From contig JAYRJE010000004.1 of NCBI GenBank assembly GCA_041906465.1, forward strand, positions 327,358 to 391,357: a DNA stretch of 64,000 nucleotides, in the 5' to 3' direction. A program made the position numbers and the translations under genes. The notes beneath the pieces are model-generated. The model was not told the origin of the DNA, searched no databases, and was given only the letters and a program-made list of their open reading frames with translations. Of this stretch, positions 27,436 to 36,182 are shown one piece after another. Numbering within the stretch: the first letter of the stretch is position 1; each line of letters opens with the position of its first letter. This stretch comes from Didemnitutus sp041906465. GTDB taxonomy: Bacteria > Verrucomicrobiota > Verrucomicrobiia > Opitutales > Opitutaceae.

Positions 27436-27900
27436 TTACCACCGGTGATAAGCCGGATGCCCGGGCTGCACCGCCACGAAAGTTCCGCGGCACGTCGCAC
27501 GTGGTTTGCCGCCGGCGGTGAGCACGCCTTCGATCACGGCGCGATCCGCCGACGACTCCACGACGCGCGCGACGAGTTCCACCGGACCGTCGGTCGGCGT
27601 GGGGCGCATCATCTTGATCGCGTAGTCCGCCGTCACGGTGCAGGGAGGTTTCTCCAGTTTCGCCTGCTGCATGAGATGCCATGCGGCAGTCCAGTTGCAG
27701 TGACAGTCGAGGAGCGAGCCGATGATGCCGCCATTCAACACGCCCGGAAACGCCTCGTGATGTTGCTCTGGCGTCCACGTCGCGACCACCTCGTCGCCGC
27801 GCACGTGGCTTTGGATGTGCAGTCCCTTCGGATTGGCAGGGCCGCAGCCGAAACAAATGCTTTGGGGCGAGTAGAGCTGCTGCAGCGAGAGTTCGGACAT
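27436..27900 (-). CDS. PaaI-type hotdog thioesterase
   Basis: A 154-residue acyl-CoA thioesterase-like protein. It opens with SICFGCGPANPKGLHIQ, a cysteine-containing N-terminal motif common in this subgroup, followed by HHEAFPGVLNGGIIGSLLDC (about 47-66), which holds the HGG-type helix start characteristic of PaaI/4HBT enzymes (here NGG). ADYAIKMMRPTP and the strand ADRAVIEGVLTAGGK complete the fold. Substrate unknown. Divergent from the ParA-like gene. Confidence 0.8.
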   Translation of the reverse strand: MSELSLQQLYSPQSICFGCGPANPKGLHIQSHVRGDEVVATWTPEQHHEAFPGVLNGGIIGSLLDCHCNWTAAWHLMQQAKLEKPPCTVTADYAIKMMRPTPTDGPVELVARVVESSADRAVIEGVLTAGGKPRATCRGTFVAVQPGHPAYHRW

Positions 27901-28047
27901 GGCGCGAAAGAAGGGCGAAACTCGGGCAAAAAGAAAAACCGAAAGTCGGCCCGCACACGTTCCCTTCCGGCGCCGGTTTCAAAGGTTTTTTAACTCGCGC
28001 CAATCGCACTCTTGCGGGCATCCTAAGCGCGTCGCGACACCCCGGAA

Positions 28048-28941
28048 ATGCCACGCAAAATCGCATTCATCAATTACAAAGGCGGCGTCGGCAAGACGTC
28101 GCTCATCGTCAACACCGCCGCCGCGCTGGTCCAACGCGGGCTGCGCGTGCTGCTCTTTGATTTCGACACGCAGTCCAACGCGAGCATCTGGCTGCTGAAA
28201 CTCGAGCGCTGGAACAAAATCAACGCCAGCGGCGCCGGCGCGATCTACTCGATCTTCGATCCCGGCACCGCGCGGGTGAAGGACCTCATCATCAAGGACG
28301 CCGTCGAGGGCAAAGAGGGCGAAAAGCTCCTCCCGGGCCTCGATCTTGTGCCGACGACCTTCAACCTCGTGGACCTCGAGGGTGAATACAAAGCCGACCC
28401 CAAGCGCCCGAGCTACGCGATTTTCCAGGAGCAGCTCGCCGAAGTGGAGAACAACTACGACGTCATCCTGTTCGACTGCCCGCCGAACATCCTGCGCGCC
28501 TCGCAGAGCGGTATTTTTTGCGCAAACGAGATCTACGTGCCGTCGAATCCCGACGCGCTCTCGCTCATTGGCTTCACACTGCTCGTCGAAAAACTCATGC
28601 GCTTCCAGCAAGGCTCCGCGAGCTTCCGCACGACCGCGATGGGGCCGGCCGCGCAGGTTTACGGCATCGTCTTCAACTCGATCAAAACCAACGTCGATAT
28701 CGAGGTGCCGAAGATGCGCATGCAACTTCGCCTGAACCAATTCAAGGCGCAGAAACGCGGCTGCGCGCCGTCGGCGAAGATTTTCTCCACGCAAATCCGC
28801 GACGCGATGGTCGTGCGCCGCGCCGTGACACTCGGGCTCCCCGTTTGCCTCGTCGGCACCGAGGCCACCGAGACCGACAGCGTCGCCAACGACTACCGGC
28901 AGCTGGCGAGCGAAATCATCGAACACGCGCCCAGCACCTGA
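28048..28941 (+). CDS. ParA/MinD-family ATPase
   Basis: A 297-residue deviant Walker ATPase. The P-loop is KGGVGKT (11-17), with both signature lysines Lys11 and Lys16; switch I is FDFDTQSNAS and Walker B is VILFDCPPNI. Such ATPases position chromosomes, plasmids, chemoreceptor arrays or other cargo along the nucleoid or membrane. It lacks a helix-turn-helix N-terminus, so it is not a plasmid-type long ParA. No ParB gene or obvious parS sites are nearby; the two downstream genes, in the same direction and closely spaced, are the likely partners. Confidence 0.88.
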   Translation: MPRKIAFINYKGGVGKTSLIVNTAAALVQRGLRVLLFDFDTQSNASIWLLKLERWNKINASGAGAIYSIFDPGTARVKDLIIKDAVEGKEGEKLLPGLDLVPTTFNLVDLEGEYKADPKRPSYAIFQEQLAEVENNYDVILFDCPPNILRASQSGIFCANEIYVPSNPDALSLIGFTLLVEKLMRFQQGSASFRTTAMGPAAQVYGIVFNSIKTNVDIEVPKMRMQLRLNQFKAQKRGCAPSAKIFSTQIRDAMVVRRAVTLGLPVCLVGTEATETDSVANDYRQLASEIIEHAPST

Positions 28942-28956
28942 TCGGAGGACACACTC

Positions 28957-29913
28957 ATGGCGAAATTCACCGCAAAAGAATGGGACGACATCCGGAGGCG
29001 TTTCCACCACTCGATCATGGCGGACACGTCGCTGCACAGCCTCGCGCAGAATCTCGACACCGCCGACTGGCCCGTGAAGGGCGAAGAGGAGACGCCGTCG
29101 AAATACATCGATTTCAATTACGAGGAGCTGCTCATGCTGCCGGAAATCGCCGGCAACGAGAAACGCGCCGACCACCTGATCGGCATTCTCAAGGAGACGC
29201 TCGCGTTCGACGACCCGTTCGGCGACATGGTCGCGCAAGTGGAGGAAAGCGCTTCGAAGGAAAACGCGGTGCTGAAGACGCTCGGCCGGCTCGGCATCCC
29301 CGAAGCCTACCCGCTCGCACTCGTGAATCTCACCGAAGGCACGCGCGTCGTCTGCGCCTCCGAAGGCGTGAAAACGATCGGCGAGTTCGCGAACCTCGCG
29401 CAACAGATGTCCACCCGCGTCGTGATCGGCGGTGATTTCCGCGCGCTGCTCAACGCGCTCTCGCACGGCGACGAGGAAGGCATCGGCCAGTTCCTTCCCT
29501 TCCGCAAAGGCGCGAACGGCCTGCACCTGCCCGAAGCGCTCGGCCTCGCCGCCGCCAGCGCCTCGCGCCCGGAACAACTCGCGCTCGCGAAATCCTGCGG
29601 CGCCAAACTCTCCAGCCCCGACGCCGCCGCGGCTGCACCACTCTCCGCCGACGCGCAAACCAAGGCCGCGCAGCGCATCCAGATTGCGACGACCTCCACA
29701 GTCGAATGGTTCAAGGAGGCGACGACCGCGCTCGTCGAGAAGCTCAACGCCGGCGGCTCGCTCGAACGCGAGCTCGTGATCATCGGTGATCCGGCGCGCG
29801 AGGCGATTGCCGCGCACTTTTTCCGCCAAGCCGTCGCCAGCCGGCTCAAGTCCGCTGCTCCCGCCGAGCCCCCCAAGAAGGGTGGCTTGTTTTCGCGCCT
29901 GTTTGGGCGTTAA
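28957..29913 (+). CDS. Unrecognised protein with membrane-anchor-like C-terminus, downstream of parA-like gene
   Basis: I do not recognise this 318-residue protein. It starts at ATG 28957, 15 bases after the ParA-like gene, with GGAGGACACACTC as a strong ribosome-binding site. The first half is mixed and acidic; residues about 170-255 are Ala-rich and helical; the last dozen residues (PPKKGGLFSRLFGR) form a short basic amphipathic helix much like the membrane-targeting tail of MinD. It could be the adaptor or membrane-binding partner of the ATPase. That role is inferred from position and the tail only. Confidence 0.75.
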   Translation: MAKFTAKEWDDIRRRFHHSIMADTSLHSLAQNLDTADWPVKGEEETPSKYIDFNYEELLMLPEIAGNEKRADHLIGILKETLAFDDPFGDMVAQVEESASKENAVLKTLGRLGIPEAYPLALVNLTEGTRVVCASEGVKTIGEFANLAQQMSTRVVIGGDFRALLNALSHGDEEGIGQFLPFRKGANGLHLPEALGLAAASASRPEQLALAKSCGAKLSSPDAAAAAPLSADAQTKAAQRIQIATTSTVEWFKEATTALVEKLNAGGSLERELVIIGDPAREAIAAHFFRQAVASRLKSAAPAEPPKKGGLFSRLFGR

Positions 29914-29922
29914 GTTCGGCGC

Positions 29923-30672
29923 GTGGAGAACCAGCCGCCACCTCCCGCGCCCCCGCCGCCGCCCGGGCCTTCGTTCGCGCCGCCACCGTTTCCGAAGCCG
30001 CCGAGCTTCGCCGCACCGGCGGGCGCGCCCGCGCTCAAGCCCGCGGGCGGGGCGAAGCCTCTCGTGCTGCCGCGACGCGCGAGCCCGTTGCTGCGGGCGC
30101 AGGAAGCCGCCGCGGCGACGACCGCCGCGACTGCCGAGGCGCGCAAGTCGATCGACGCCATCTTTTCGCAGTCGCGCGCGCCGTGGGCGGGCGGCACCGC
30201 GCCGTCATTGAGCGGCACGCAGGTTGAGGAGTTGCAGAAGGCAATCCGCGCCCTCGAAGCCAAGCTCGCCGAACGCGACCTGGCCGTCACGGAAGCACAG
30301 ACCCGCCTCGCCGAACGCGAACGCGAACTGGCCGAAGCCGAAGCGCTGCTCGCCGCCCGCGAACGGGTGATTGAAGCCGCCCGCAGGCAGCCGACCGCAC
30401 CGAGCGCCGCCGTTTCGAACGAGCAGCATGAGGCGATGAAGAAGCTGAAGGAAGAACTCGACCGCCAGGAGGCATCGCTCAAGGAGCAGCGCGCCGCCCT
30501 GCGCGAGCGCGAGGAGTTTCTCGAGCAGAGCGAGGCCACGCTGTTCAGCAAAATGCAGCAACAACAGGAGAAGGAGACCGAACTGGAGCAGATGGCCGAC
30601 GATCTGAAACGAAAGGCCAGGCAGCTGGGTCTGGGCGGGGACGAACCGCCGGAAGTCAGGGAAAAAGCGTAG
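29923..30672 (+). CDS. Proline-rich N-terminus plus coiled-coil protein
   Basis: A 249-residue protein of unknown function, starting at GTG 29923 nine bases after the preceding gene. Residues 1-45 are very rich in proline (PPPPAPPPPPGPSFAPPPFP). From about 97 to 235 the sequence is a long charged heptad-rich coiled coil (KAIRALEAKLAERDLAVTEA, RERELAEAEALLAARERVIE, and following), likely dimeric. There is no signal peptide or transmembrane segment. With the ParA-like ATPase and the amphipathic-tail protein it could form a scaffold or polar landmark; this is inference from context. Confidence 0.75.
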   Translation: MENQPPPPAPPPPPGPSFAPPPFPKPPSFAAPAGAPALKPAGGAKPLVLPRRASPLLRAQEAAAATTAATAEARKSIDAIFSQSRAPWAGGTAPSLSGTQVEELQKAIRALEAKLAERDLAVTEAQTRLAERERELAEAEALLAARERVIEAARRQPTAPSAAVSNEQHEAMKKLKEELDRQEASLKEQRAALREREEFLEQSEATLFSKMQQQQEKETELEQMADDLKRKARQLGLGGDEPPEVREKA

Positions 30673-30730
30673 GGAACAAGGTTTGAATTGGCTTTTCCAA
30701 GCCATCTTACTCTGCTTTCTCCCTTCCCTG

Positions 30731-32050
30731 ATGAATCTTCGCTCCGTTTCCACGATGGCCGTGTTGGCCGCGCTTATCGTCCCGGCTTTCGCGCAATCGG
30801 CCTCGTCCTCTTCCGATGAGGAAGCGAATCTCGCCCTGACTCTGCCGACCGACGAGTGGTATGTGCCGAAGAACACGATCACCTTCGGCGTCCGGGTGCT
30901 CGGCAACGGCATCAAGGCCAACTTTGGCAACCTCGGCAGCATGCCGACCCGCACGATCGAGCAAAAGGTCCTCGTGGCCAAACCCGGTTCGACCACCAAC
31001 GAGACCATCGAGATCGTCACCCGCTCCTACGACAACGGTTCGATGCGGCAGGATTACCAGCGCCCCGACGAACTGCTGCCCACCAGCGTCAGCCCGACCG
31101 ACGGCCAAGCTCTCTCCTACGGCGTCTATCCCGGCAACGGTCGTTACCAGACGTGGATCAGCTCGAACAGTGGCGGCACCATCACCAACACCCAGGTCAG
31201 CGACCAGCTCAGCTACCAGCAGGGTGTCACCCGCTACTGGAACTACGCCAGCGCCTCGCAAATCCAGAATGATCGCGTGGCGATGAGCACCTACTCGGCC
31301 CGCAGTGAGGGTGCGACCGCAGCGAAAGAGGAAGGCCTCAACAGCGGCTTGGAGCTCACGGTCTCGCGCGACCTCAGCGCCGCCGGCAAACGTTTCCAGT
31401 GGAGCCTCACGGCCGGCATCGCGCTCAACAACATGAACGCCAAGACGGGCGGCACCATCGCCTCCACCCTCGCCGTTCACACCGATTACTACCAGCTGAA
31501 CGGTCCCGCCCCGACCGGCACGACGCTCGGGGGCCCGAGCTATGTGGACCTCACTCGCCCCGACAACACCACCTCGACCGCCGGTCAGGAAACGACCACG
31601 ACGATCGGCGACACACCGGTCTCATCGACCGACTCCCTGATCGCGGGCGGCGCGAGCATTCAAGGCAACTGGAAGGTCAAAGGCGCCTACATGCTCGTCC
31701 GCGTCGGCCCCACCCTGCGCACGAAACTCAGCGAGCGCTTCGGCCTCAGCGCCAGCCTCGGCGTGGCCGGTGCCTACGCCGGCAGCCGTTACAGCGTGGT
31801 GGAGACCCTCGACATTCCTGACGTGCTGGAGCCGATCACCGAATCGATCGACAACGTGAAGAACAAATTCCTCGGCGGCTTTTATGCCGATGTGAACGTC
31901 GACTGGCTCGCCAACGAGCGCACCGGCCTCTTCGCCGGCGTGAACATGCAGAACCTCGGCGGCTACGATCAGGAAGTCGGCGGCCGCACCGCCAAGATCG
32001 ATTTCGGCAGCGCCATCGGCGTCCGCGGCGGTCTGAGCTTCAAGTTCTGA
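30731..32050 (+). CDS. Exported protein of unknown function, possibly outer-membrane
   Basis: A 439-residue protein with a signal peptide, MNLRSVSTMAVLAALIVPAFAQS, chosen as the start over an upstream in-frame ATG. The mature part is rich in Gly, Ser, Thr and aromatic residues in alternating strands, such as WSLTAGIALNNMNAKTGGTI, RTKLSERFGLSASLGVAGAY and IGVRGGLSFKF. It ends in Phe, as many outer-membrane beta-barrels do. No family is recognised. A terminator follows the stop. Confidence 0.75.
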   Translation: MNLRSVSTMAVLAALIVPAFAQSASSSSDEEANLALTLPTDEWYVPKNTITFGVRVLGNGIKANFGNLGSMPTRTIEQKVLVAKPGSTTNETIEIVTRSYDNGSMRQDYQRPDELLPTSVSPTDGQALSYGVYPGNGRYQTWISSNSGGTITNTQVSDQLSYQQGVTRYWNYASASQIQNDRVAMSTYSARSEGATAAKEEGLNSGLELTVSRDLSAAGKRFQWSLTAGIALNNMNAKTGGTIASTLAVHTDYYQLNGPAPTGTTLGGPSYVDLTRPDNTTSTAGQETTTTIGDTPVSSTDSLIAGGASIQGNWKVKGAYMLVRVGPTLRTKLSERFGLSASLGVAGAYAGSRYSVVETLDIPDVLEPITESIDNVKNKFLGGFYADVNVDWLANERTGLFAGVNMQNLGGYDQEVGGRTAKIDFGSAIGVRGGLSFKF

Positions 32051-32076
32051 TCCCCAGCGCGCCCCCCCCTTTCCCG

Positions 32077-32108
32077 GCCGACCCTCACCGGTCGGCTGTT
32101 TCATTTTT
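32077..32108 (+). terminator. Rho-independent terminator after the exported protein
   Basis: GCCGACC (32077-32083) pairs with GGTCGGC (32090-32096) across a six-base loop, followed by a T-rich tract TGTTTCATTTTT (32097-32108). It lies 27 bases past the stop and separates this gene from ileS. Confidence 0.8.
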
Positions 32109-32215
32109 GCCTGCCGACAGCCGCCCTCCGCGCTCCGTCACCGGTCCTCTGTTCTCCGTCCTCTGTCCCCTTGACTCCCCCTTTCCGTGGAGTAGCGTCC
32201 GGCGCTTTTCTCGAA

Positions 32216-35068
32216 ATGGCCCAAGAACTTAAAGACACGCTCCTGCTTCCGAAGACGGATTTTCCCATGCGGGCAAATCTCGTGCAACGCGAGCCGCAGC
32301 GAATGAGTCACTGGGACAAACTCGGCCTCTACGCCCGCATCCAGGCAAAGCGCGCCAACTCCGGGAAGAAATACGTGCTGCACGACGGCCCGCCGTTCAC
32401 CAACGGCGACGTCCACATCGGCACCGCGCTGAACAAGTCGCTCAAGGATTTCGTCAACCGCTACAAGTCGATGCGCGGCTACGCGACCCCCTACGTCCCC
32501 GGCTGGGACTGCCACGGCCTCCCGATCGAGCAGAAGGTCAGCCGCGAAATCCAGGAACAGAAGCTCAACCTGACGACTGCCGAGCTGCGCGCGAAGTGCG
32601 ACGCCTTTTCCGAGAGCTGGATCGCGAAGCAGACCGCACAATTCAAGCGCGTCGGCGTGCTCGCCGATTGGGCCAACGAATACAAGACGAAGGCGCCCGC
32701 GTTCGAAGCGGACATCCTGCGCACGTTCGCCGCGTTCGTGGAACAGGGCCTCGTCTATCGTTCGAAGAAACCCGTTTACTGGTCGATCCCGTTCGAAACC
32801 GCGCTCGCCGAAGCCGAGATCGAATACAAGGACCACGTCTCGCCCTCGATCTGGGTGAAGTTCGCCGTGCCGGCCGATCAGGCCGCGAAGTTCGGCCTGC
32901 CGGCGGACAAACCGCTCTTCGTCGTCATCTGGACGACCACGCCTTGGACGATTCCGGCGAACCTCGCGATCGCGGTTCACCCCGAAGTCGACTACGTCGT
33001 CGCCGACATCGGCGCGGAACATCTCCTCGTGGCCGAAGCGTTGCTCGGCTCGGTCGCGTCCGCGGCGAAACTCGAAGCGCAGCCGACGATCGTGCAGACG
33101 GTCAAAGGCGCGACGCTCGAGCACCTCGCCCCGCGCCACCCCTTCATCGACCGCCCGTCGCCCGTCGTGCTCGCCGATTACGTCACGACCGACAGCGGCA
33201 CCGGCTGCGTGCACACCGCTCCCGGCCACGGCGCCGAGGACTATCAGACGGGCCTCAAATACGGCCTGCCCATTTACTGCCCCGTCGGCGACGACGGCAA
33301 ATATGTCGACGACGGCAAAGTGCCCGCCGACATGGTCGGCCTCACGACGCTCGAGAGCGTCGAAGATCTCGCCGCCAAGAAGACCTCGCCCGCCAACATC
33401 GCCGTCCTGAAGAAGCTCGACGCCGCCGGTGCGTTGCTCGCGAAGCAGCGTTACGAGCACCAATACCCGCATTGCTGGCGTTCGAAGACGCCGATCGTTT
33501 TCCGCGCCGTCGACCAATGGTTCGTCTCGCTCGACAAAGCCGGCCACCGCCAGATCGCCCTCGGTGAAATCACGAAGATCGCGCAGGCGCAGGGCTGGAT
33601 TCCCGCCTGGGGCGAAGCCCGCATCCGCGGCGCCGTCGAGTCGCGTCCCGATTGGTGCATCAGCCGCCAGCGCTCGTGGGGCGTGCCGATCATCGCCTTC
33701 TACGGTCCGAACAAACAGGCGTTCATCGACGCTGGCGTCATCCGCGCCGTCGCCGACAAGATCGCCACGCGCGGCACGAATTTCTGGTATGACGCTCCCG
33801 CCGCCGAGATCCTCGCCGGCATCGCTTTGCCGGCCGGCTGGCCGAGCGCCGACCAGCTGACCTGCGGCCGCGACACGCTCGACGTCTGGATCGACTCCGG
33901 CTCGACGCAAGCCGCCGTGCTCAAGCGTGGCCAGGGCGGCACGCATTGGCCCGCCGATCTCTACCTCGAAGGCAGCGACCAGCACCGCGGCTGGTTCCAG
34001 TCGTCGCTCTGGAACAGCGTCATCGCGTTCGGCGCCGCGCCCTACAAGGCCGTCCTCACGCACGGCTTCATCGTCGACAAGAACCGTCAGAAAATCTCCA
34101 AGAGCTCGACCTACCAGAAACCGCAGACGGCCGAAGCCTACATCAAGGACCACGGCGCGGACGTCATCCGCCTCTGGATCGCTTCGCAGGACTTCCGCGA
34201 CGACATCCCCGTCGACGAGGAAATCCTCAAGCACGTCGGCGAGGCCTATCGTCTCTTCCGAAATACCTTCCGCTTCCAGCTCTCGAACCTCTTCGACTTC
34301 GACGCGACGCAGCACGCCGTGCCGCACGCGCAGCTCGACGCGCTCGACCGCTGGGCGTTGCACCAGACCGCGAAACTCCTCGCCGAGTGCACGCAGGCCT
34401 ACGACGCGTTCGAATTCCACCGCGTTTACCAGCTCTGCAACCAGTTTTGCTCGGTCACGCTGTCCGCGACGTATCACGACATCCTGAAGGACCGCCTCTA
34501 CACGCTCGGCGCGCAGCACCCGCTCCGCCGCTCGTCGCAGACCGCCATCCACGCAATCTTCACCACGCTGGTGAAAATCCTCGCGCCCGTGCTCACGTTC
34601 ACTGCCGACGAAGCGTGGAGCTACGCGACGACCGGCAAGGAATACGCCGACGACTCGATCCACCTCCAGGACTGGCCGACCGCGCCGGCCGAGTGGACCG
34701 ACGCCGCGCTCGAAGCGGACTTCGCCACGCTGTTGAAGCTCCGCGCCAAGGTCACCGAGTCGTTGGAGCCGCTCCGTCAGGCCGGCAACATCGGTAAATC
34801 GCTGGATGCGACGCTCAGTTTCTCCGGCGCCAGCGACAGCGCGGAGATGGTTGCACTCGCGAAGCACCGCGATTTCCTGCCCGAGTTCTTCATCGTCTCG
34901 ACGGTCGCGCTGGAACCAAAACCCGGTGCGACACTCGAAATCAAATCGCTCAACGCCCGCGAGGCCGGCAACACGCGTTGCCCGCGCTGCTGGCGCTGGG
35001 TCCCGGCCCTCACCCATACTCCGCACGGAGAGATTTGCCCTCGGTGCGCTGACGCCCTTAATTCCTGA
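32216..35068 (+). CDS. ileS: Isoleucine--tRNA ligase
   Basis: Class I synthetase of 950 residues that charges tRNA-Ile and edits valine. The ATP-binding HIGH motif appears as HIGT (67-70) in GPPFTNGDVHIGTALNKSLK, and the KMSKS loop as KISKS (626-630) in KNRQKISKSSTYQKP. The editing domain occupies about 190-400. A C-terminal zinc-finger region holds two CPRC motifs (RCPRCWRW and EICPRCADAL). The start is ATG 32216, MAQELKDTLLLPKTDFPMRA, the usual bacterial beginning. dksA-like and lspA genes follow on the same strand. Confidence 0.96.
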   Translation: MAQELKDTLLLPKTDFPMRANLVQREPQRMSHWDKLGLYARIQAKRANSGKKYVLHDGPPFTNGDVHIGTALNKSLKDFVNRYKSMRGYATPYVPGWDCHGLPIEQKVSREIQEQKLNLTTAELRAKCDAFSESWIAKQTAQFKRVGVLADWANEYKTKAPAFEADILRTFAAFVEQGLVYRSKKPVYWSIPFETALAEAEIEYKDHVSPSIWVKFAVPADQAAKFGLPADKPLFVVIWTTTPWTIPANLAIAVHPEVDYVVADIGAEHLLVAEALLGSVASAAKLEAQPTIVQTVKGATLEHLAPRHPFIDRPSPVVLADYVTTDSGTGCVHTAPGHGAEDYQTGLKYGLPIYCPVGDDGKYVDDGKVPADMVGLTTLESVEDLAAKKTSPANIAVLKKLDAAGALLAKQRYEHQYPHCWRSKTPIVFRAVDQWFVSLDKAGHRQIALGEITKIAQAQGWIPAWGEARIRGAVESRPDWCISRQRSWGVPIIAFYGPNKQAFIDAGVIRAVADKIATRGTNFWYDAPAAEILAGIALPAGWPSADQLTCGRDTLDVWIDSGSTQAAVLKRGQGGTHWPADLYLEGSDQHRGWFQSSLWNSVIAFGAAPYKAVLTHGFIVDKNRQKISKSSTYQKPQTAEAYIKDHGADVIRLWIASQDFRDDIPVDEEILKHVGEAYRLFRNTFRFQLSNLFDFDATQHAVPHAQLDALDRWALHQTAKLLAECTQAYDAFEFHRVYQLCNQFCSVTLSATYHDILKDRLYTLGAQHPLRRSSQTAIHAIFTTLVKILAPVLTFTADEAWSYATTGKEYADDSIHLQDWPTAPAEWTDAALEADFATLLKLRAKVTESLEPLRQAGNIGKSLDATLSFSGASDSAEMVALAKHRDFLPEFFIVSTVALEPKPGATLEIKSLNAREAGNTRCPRCWRWVPALTHTPHGEICPRCADALNS

Positions 35069-35083
35069 CCCCCGAAACTCCCC

Positions 35084-36037
35084 ATGGCCAAGAAGCACCC
35101 CGCCAAAAAGCTTGTGAAGAAAGCCGCTCCCACGAAATCCGCCAAGCCGGCGAAGACTCTCCCGGCCAAAAAAGAGCCCGCGCCCACGAAGGTCGCTGCG
35201 AAACCCGTTGCGGCCAAAGCCGCCGCGGCCAAGCCCGAGCCCACCAAGTCAGAGGCGCCCAAAGCTAAAGGCGCCATGACCGCGGCCGATTTGAAGCGCA
35301 TGATTCTCGAGCGCAAATCCGCCGGCCCGGCCAAGTCGATTTCGTTCTCACTCGATGAAGTGCGCGAGATCGCGAAGAAGAACGAAACCACCGTCGCCGC
35401 GACCGAGAAGACGACCAAAGCCGCCAAGGCGGCCACCAAGGCCGCAGACGCCGCCGCGAAAGCCGACAAGCCGCACAAGCCGAACCACGTGAAGGCCGCG
35501 TCGCTCTCCGACATCCTCGGCTTCTCGCCCGGCAAGAAGGCGCACAAGCCTGTCATCGTGCACGAGGACGAGGTCCCGGAAAAATTCCGCCGCTACTACA
35601 AGATGCTCACCGAACTGCGCGCCGCCGTCATGGAAAAGCTCGGCGAGCACACGGAAGACACGTTGATGAAGTCCTCCAAGGACGACTCCGGCGATCTCTC
35701 CGGCTACGGTCAGCACATGGCCGACGCCGGCACCGACACCTTCGATCGCGACTTTGCCCTCTCGCTCGTCTCGAGCGAACAGGAAGCTCTTTCGGAAATC
35801 GAAGCCGCCATCAAGCGCATCCACGACGGCACCTACGGCATCTGTGAGTCCACCCAGAAGCCCATCGCCAAGGAGCGTCTGCTCGCCGTGCCCTTTACCC
35901 GTTACTCCGCCGAAGCCCAGAAGGACGTCGAACGCCACTCGCACCGCTCGCAGCAGCGTGGCGGCCTGTTCGGCGACGCCGGCGACGAAGAAGGCGGCGG
36001 CAAGATGGCCGACGACGACTCCGGCGGCGACGAGTGA
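35084..36037 (+). CDS. DksA/TraR-family protein without zinc cysteines, with Lys/Ala-rich N-terminus
   Basis: A 317-residue protein. Residues 1-170 are a low-complexity Lys/Ala/Pro-rich region (histone H1-like), likely to bind nucleic acid. From about 165 a DksA/TraR-type domain follows: a helical region with LTELRAAVMEKLGEHTEDTL, then RIHDGTYGICESTQKPIAKERLLAVPFTRY near 243-272. In classical DksA the zinc finger has four cysteines; here only the first is kept, so zinc binding is doubtful. DksA proteins act on RNA polymerase; this one may be a divergent regulator. It ends in an acidic Gly/Asp tail and lies 15 bases after ileS. Confidence 0.8.
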   Translation: MAKKHPAKKLVKKAAPTKSAKPAKTLPAKKEPAPTKVAAKPVAAKAAAAKPEPTKSEAPKAKGAMTAADLKRMILERKSAGPAKSISFSLDEVREIAKKNETTVAATEKTTKAAKAATKAADAAAKADKPHKPNHVKAASLSDILGFSPGKKAHKPVIVHEDEVPEKFRRYYKMLTELRAAVMEKLGEHTEDTLMKSSKDDSGDLSGYGQHMADAGTDTFDRDFALSLVSSEQEALSEIEAAIKRIHDGTYGICESTQKPIAKERLLAVPFTRYSAEAQKDVERHSHRSQQRGGLFGDAGDEEGGGKMADDDSGGDE

Positions 36038-36040
36038 CGC

Positions 36041-36182
36041 CATTTTCGATTTTGGATTTTGGATTTTCGATTGAAGCCCTCTTCCGCCAACTCACCGAGC
36101 GCACCTGAAATTGGCCGCGGTCTGGACCAATCGTCCAGCCCACAGGGCCTCAGCCAAATCGAGAATCAAAAATCGAAAATTG
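36041..36182. repeat. AT-rich inverted repeat around the lspA start
   Basis: The left arm (36041-36074, CATTTTCGATTTTGGATTTT and following) is an imperfect reverse complement of the right arm (36156-36182, AAATCGAGAATCAAAAATCG and following). It stands out as AT-rich in a GC-rich region. It overlaps the 5' end of the open frame of lspA, so the true lspA start is uncertain. Confidence 0.75.

Noticed and set aside
28048..28941. Plasmid or chromosome partition locus (parAB)
   Set aside because: There is no ParB gene, no parS-like palindrome and no replication gene; chromosomal parA is normally beside parB.
32138..35098. Long open frame on the minus strand opposite ileS
   Set aside because: It mirrors ileS exactly, has no domain or signature, and such frames are expected opposite GC-rich genes with biased third codon positions.
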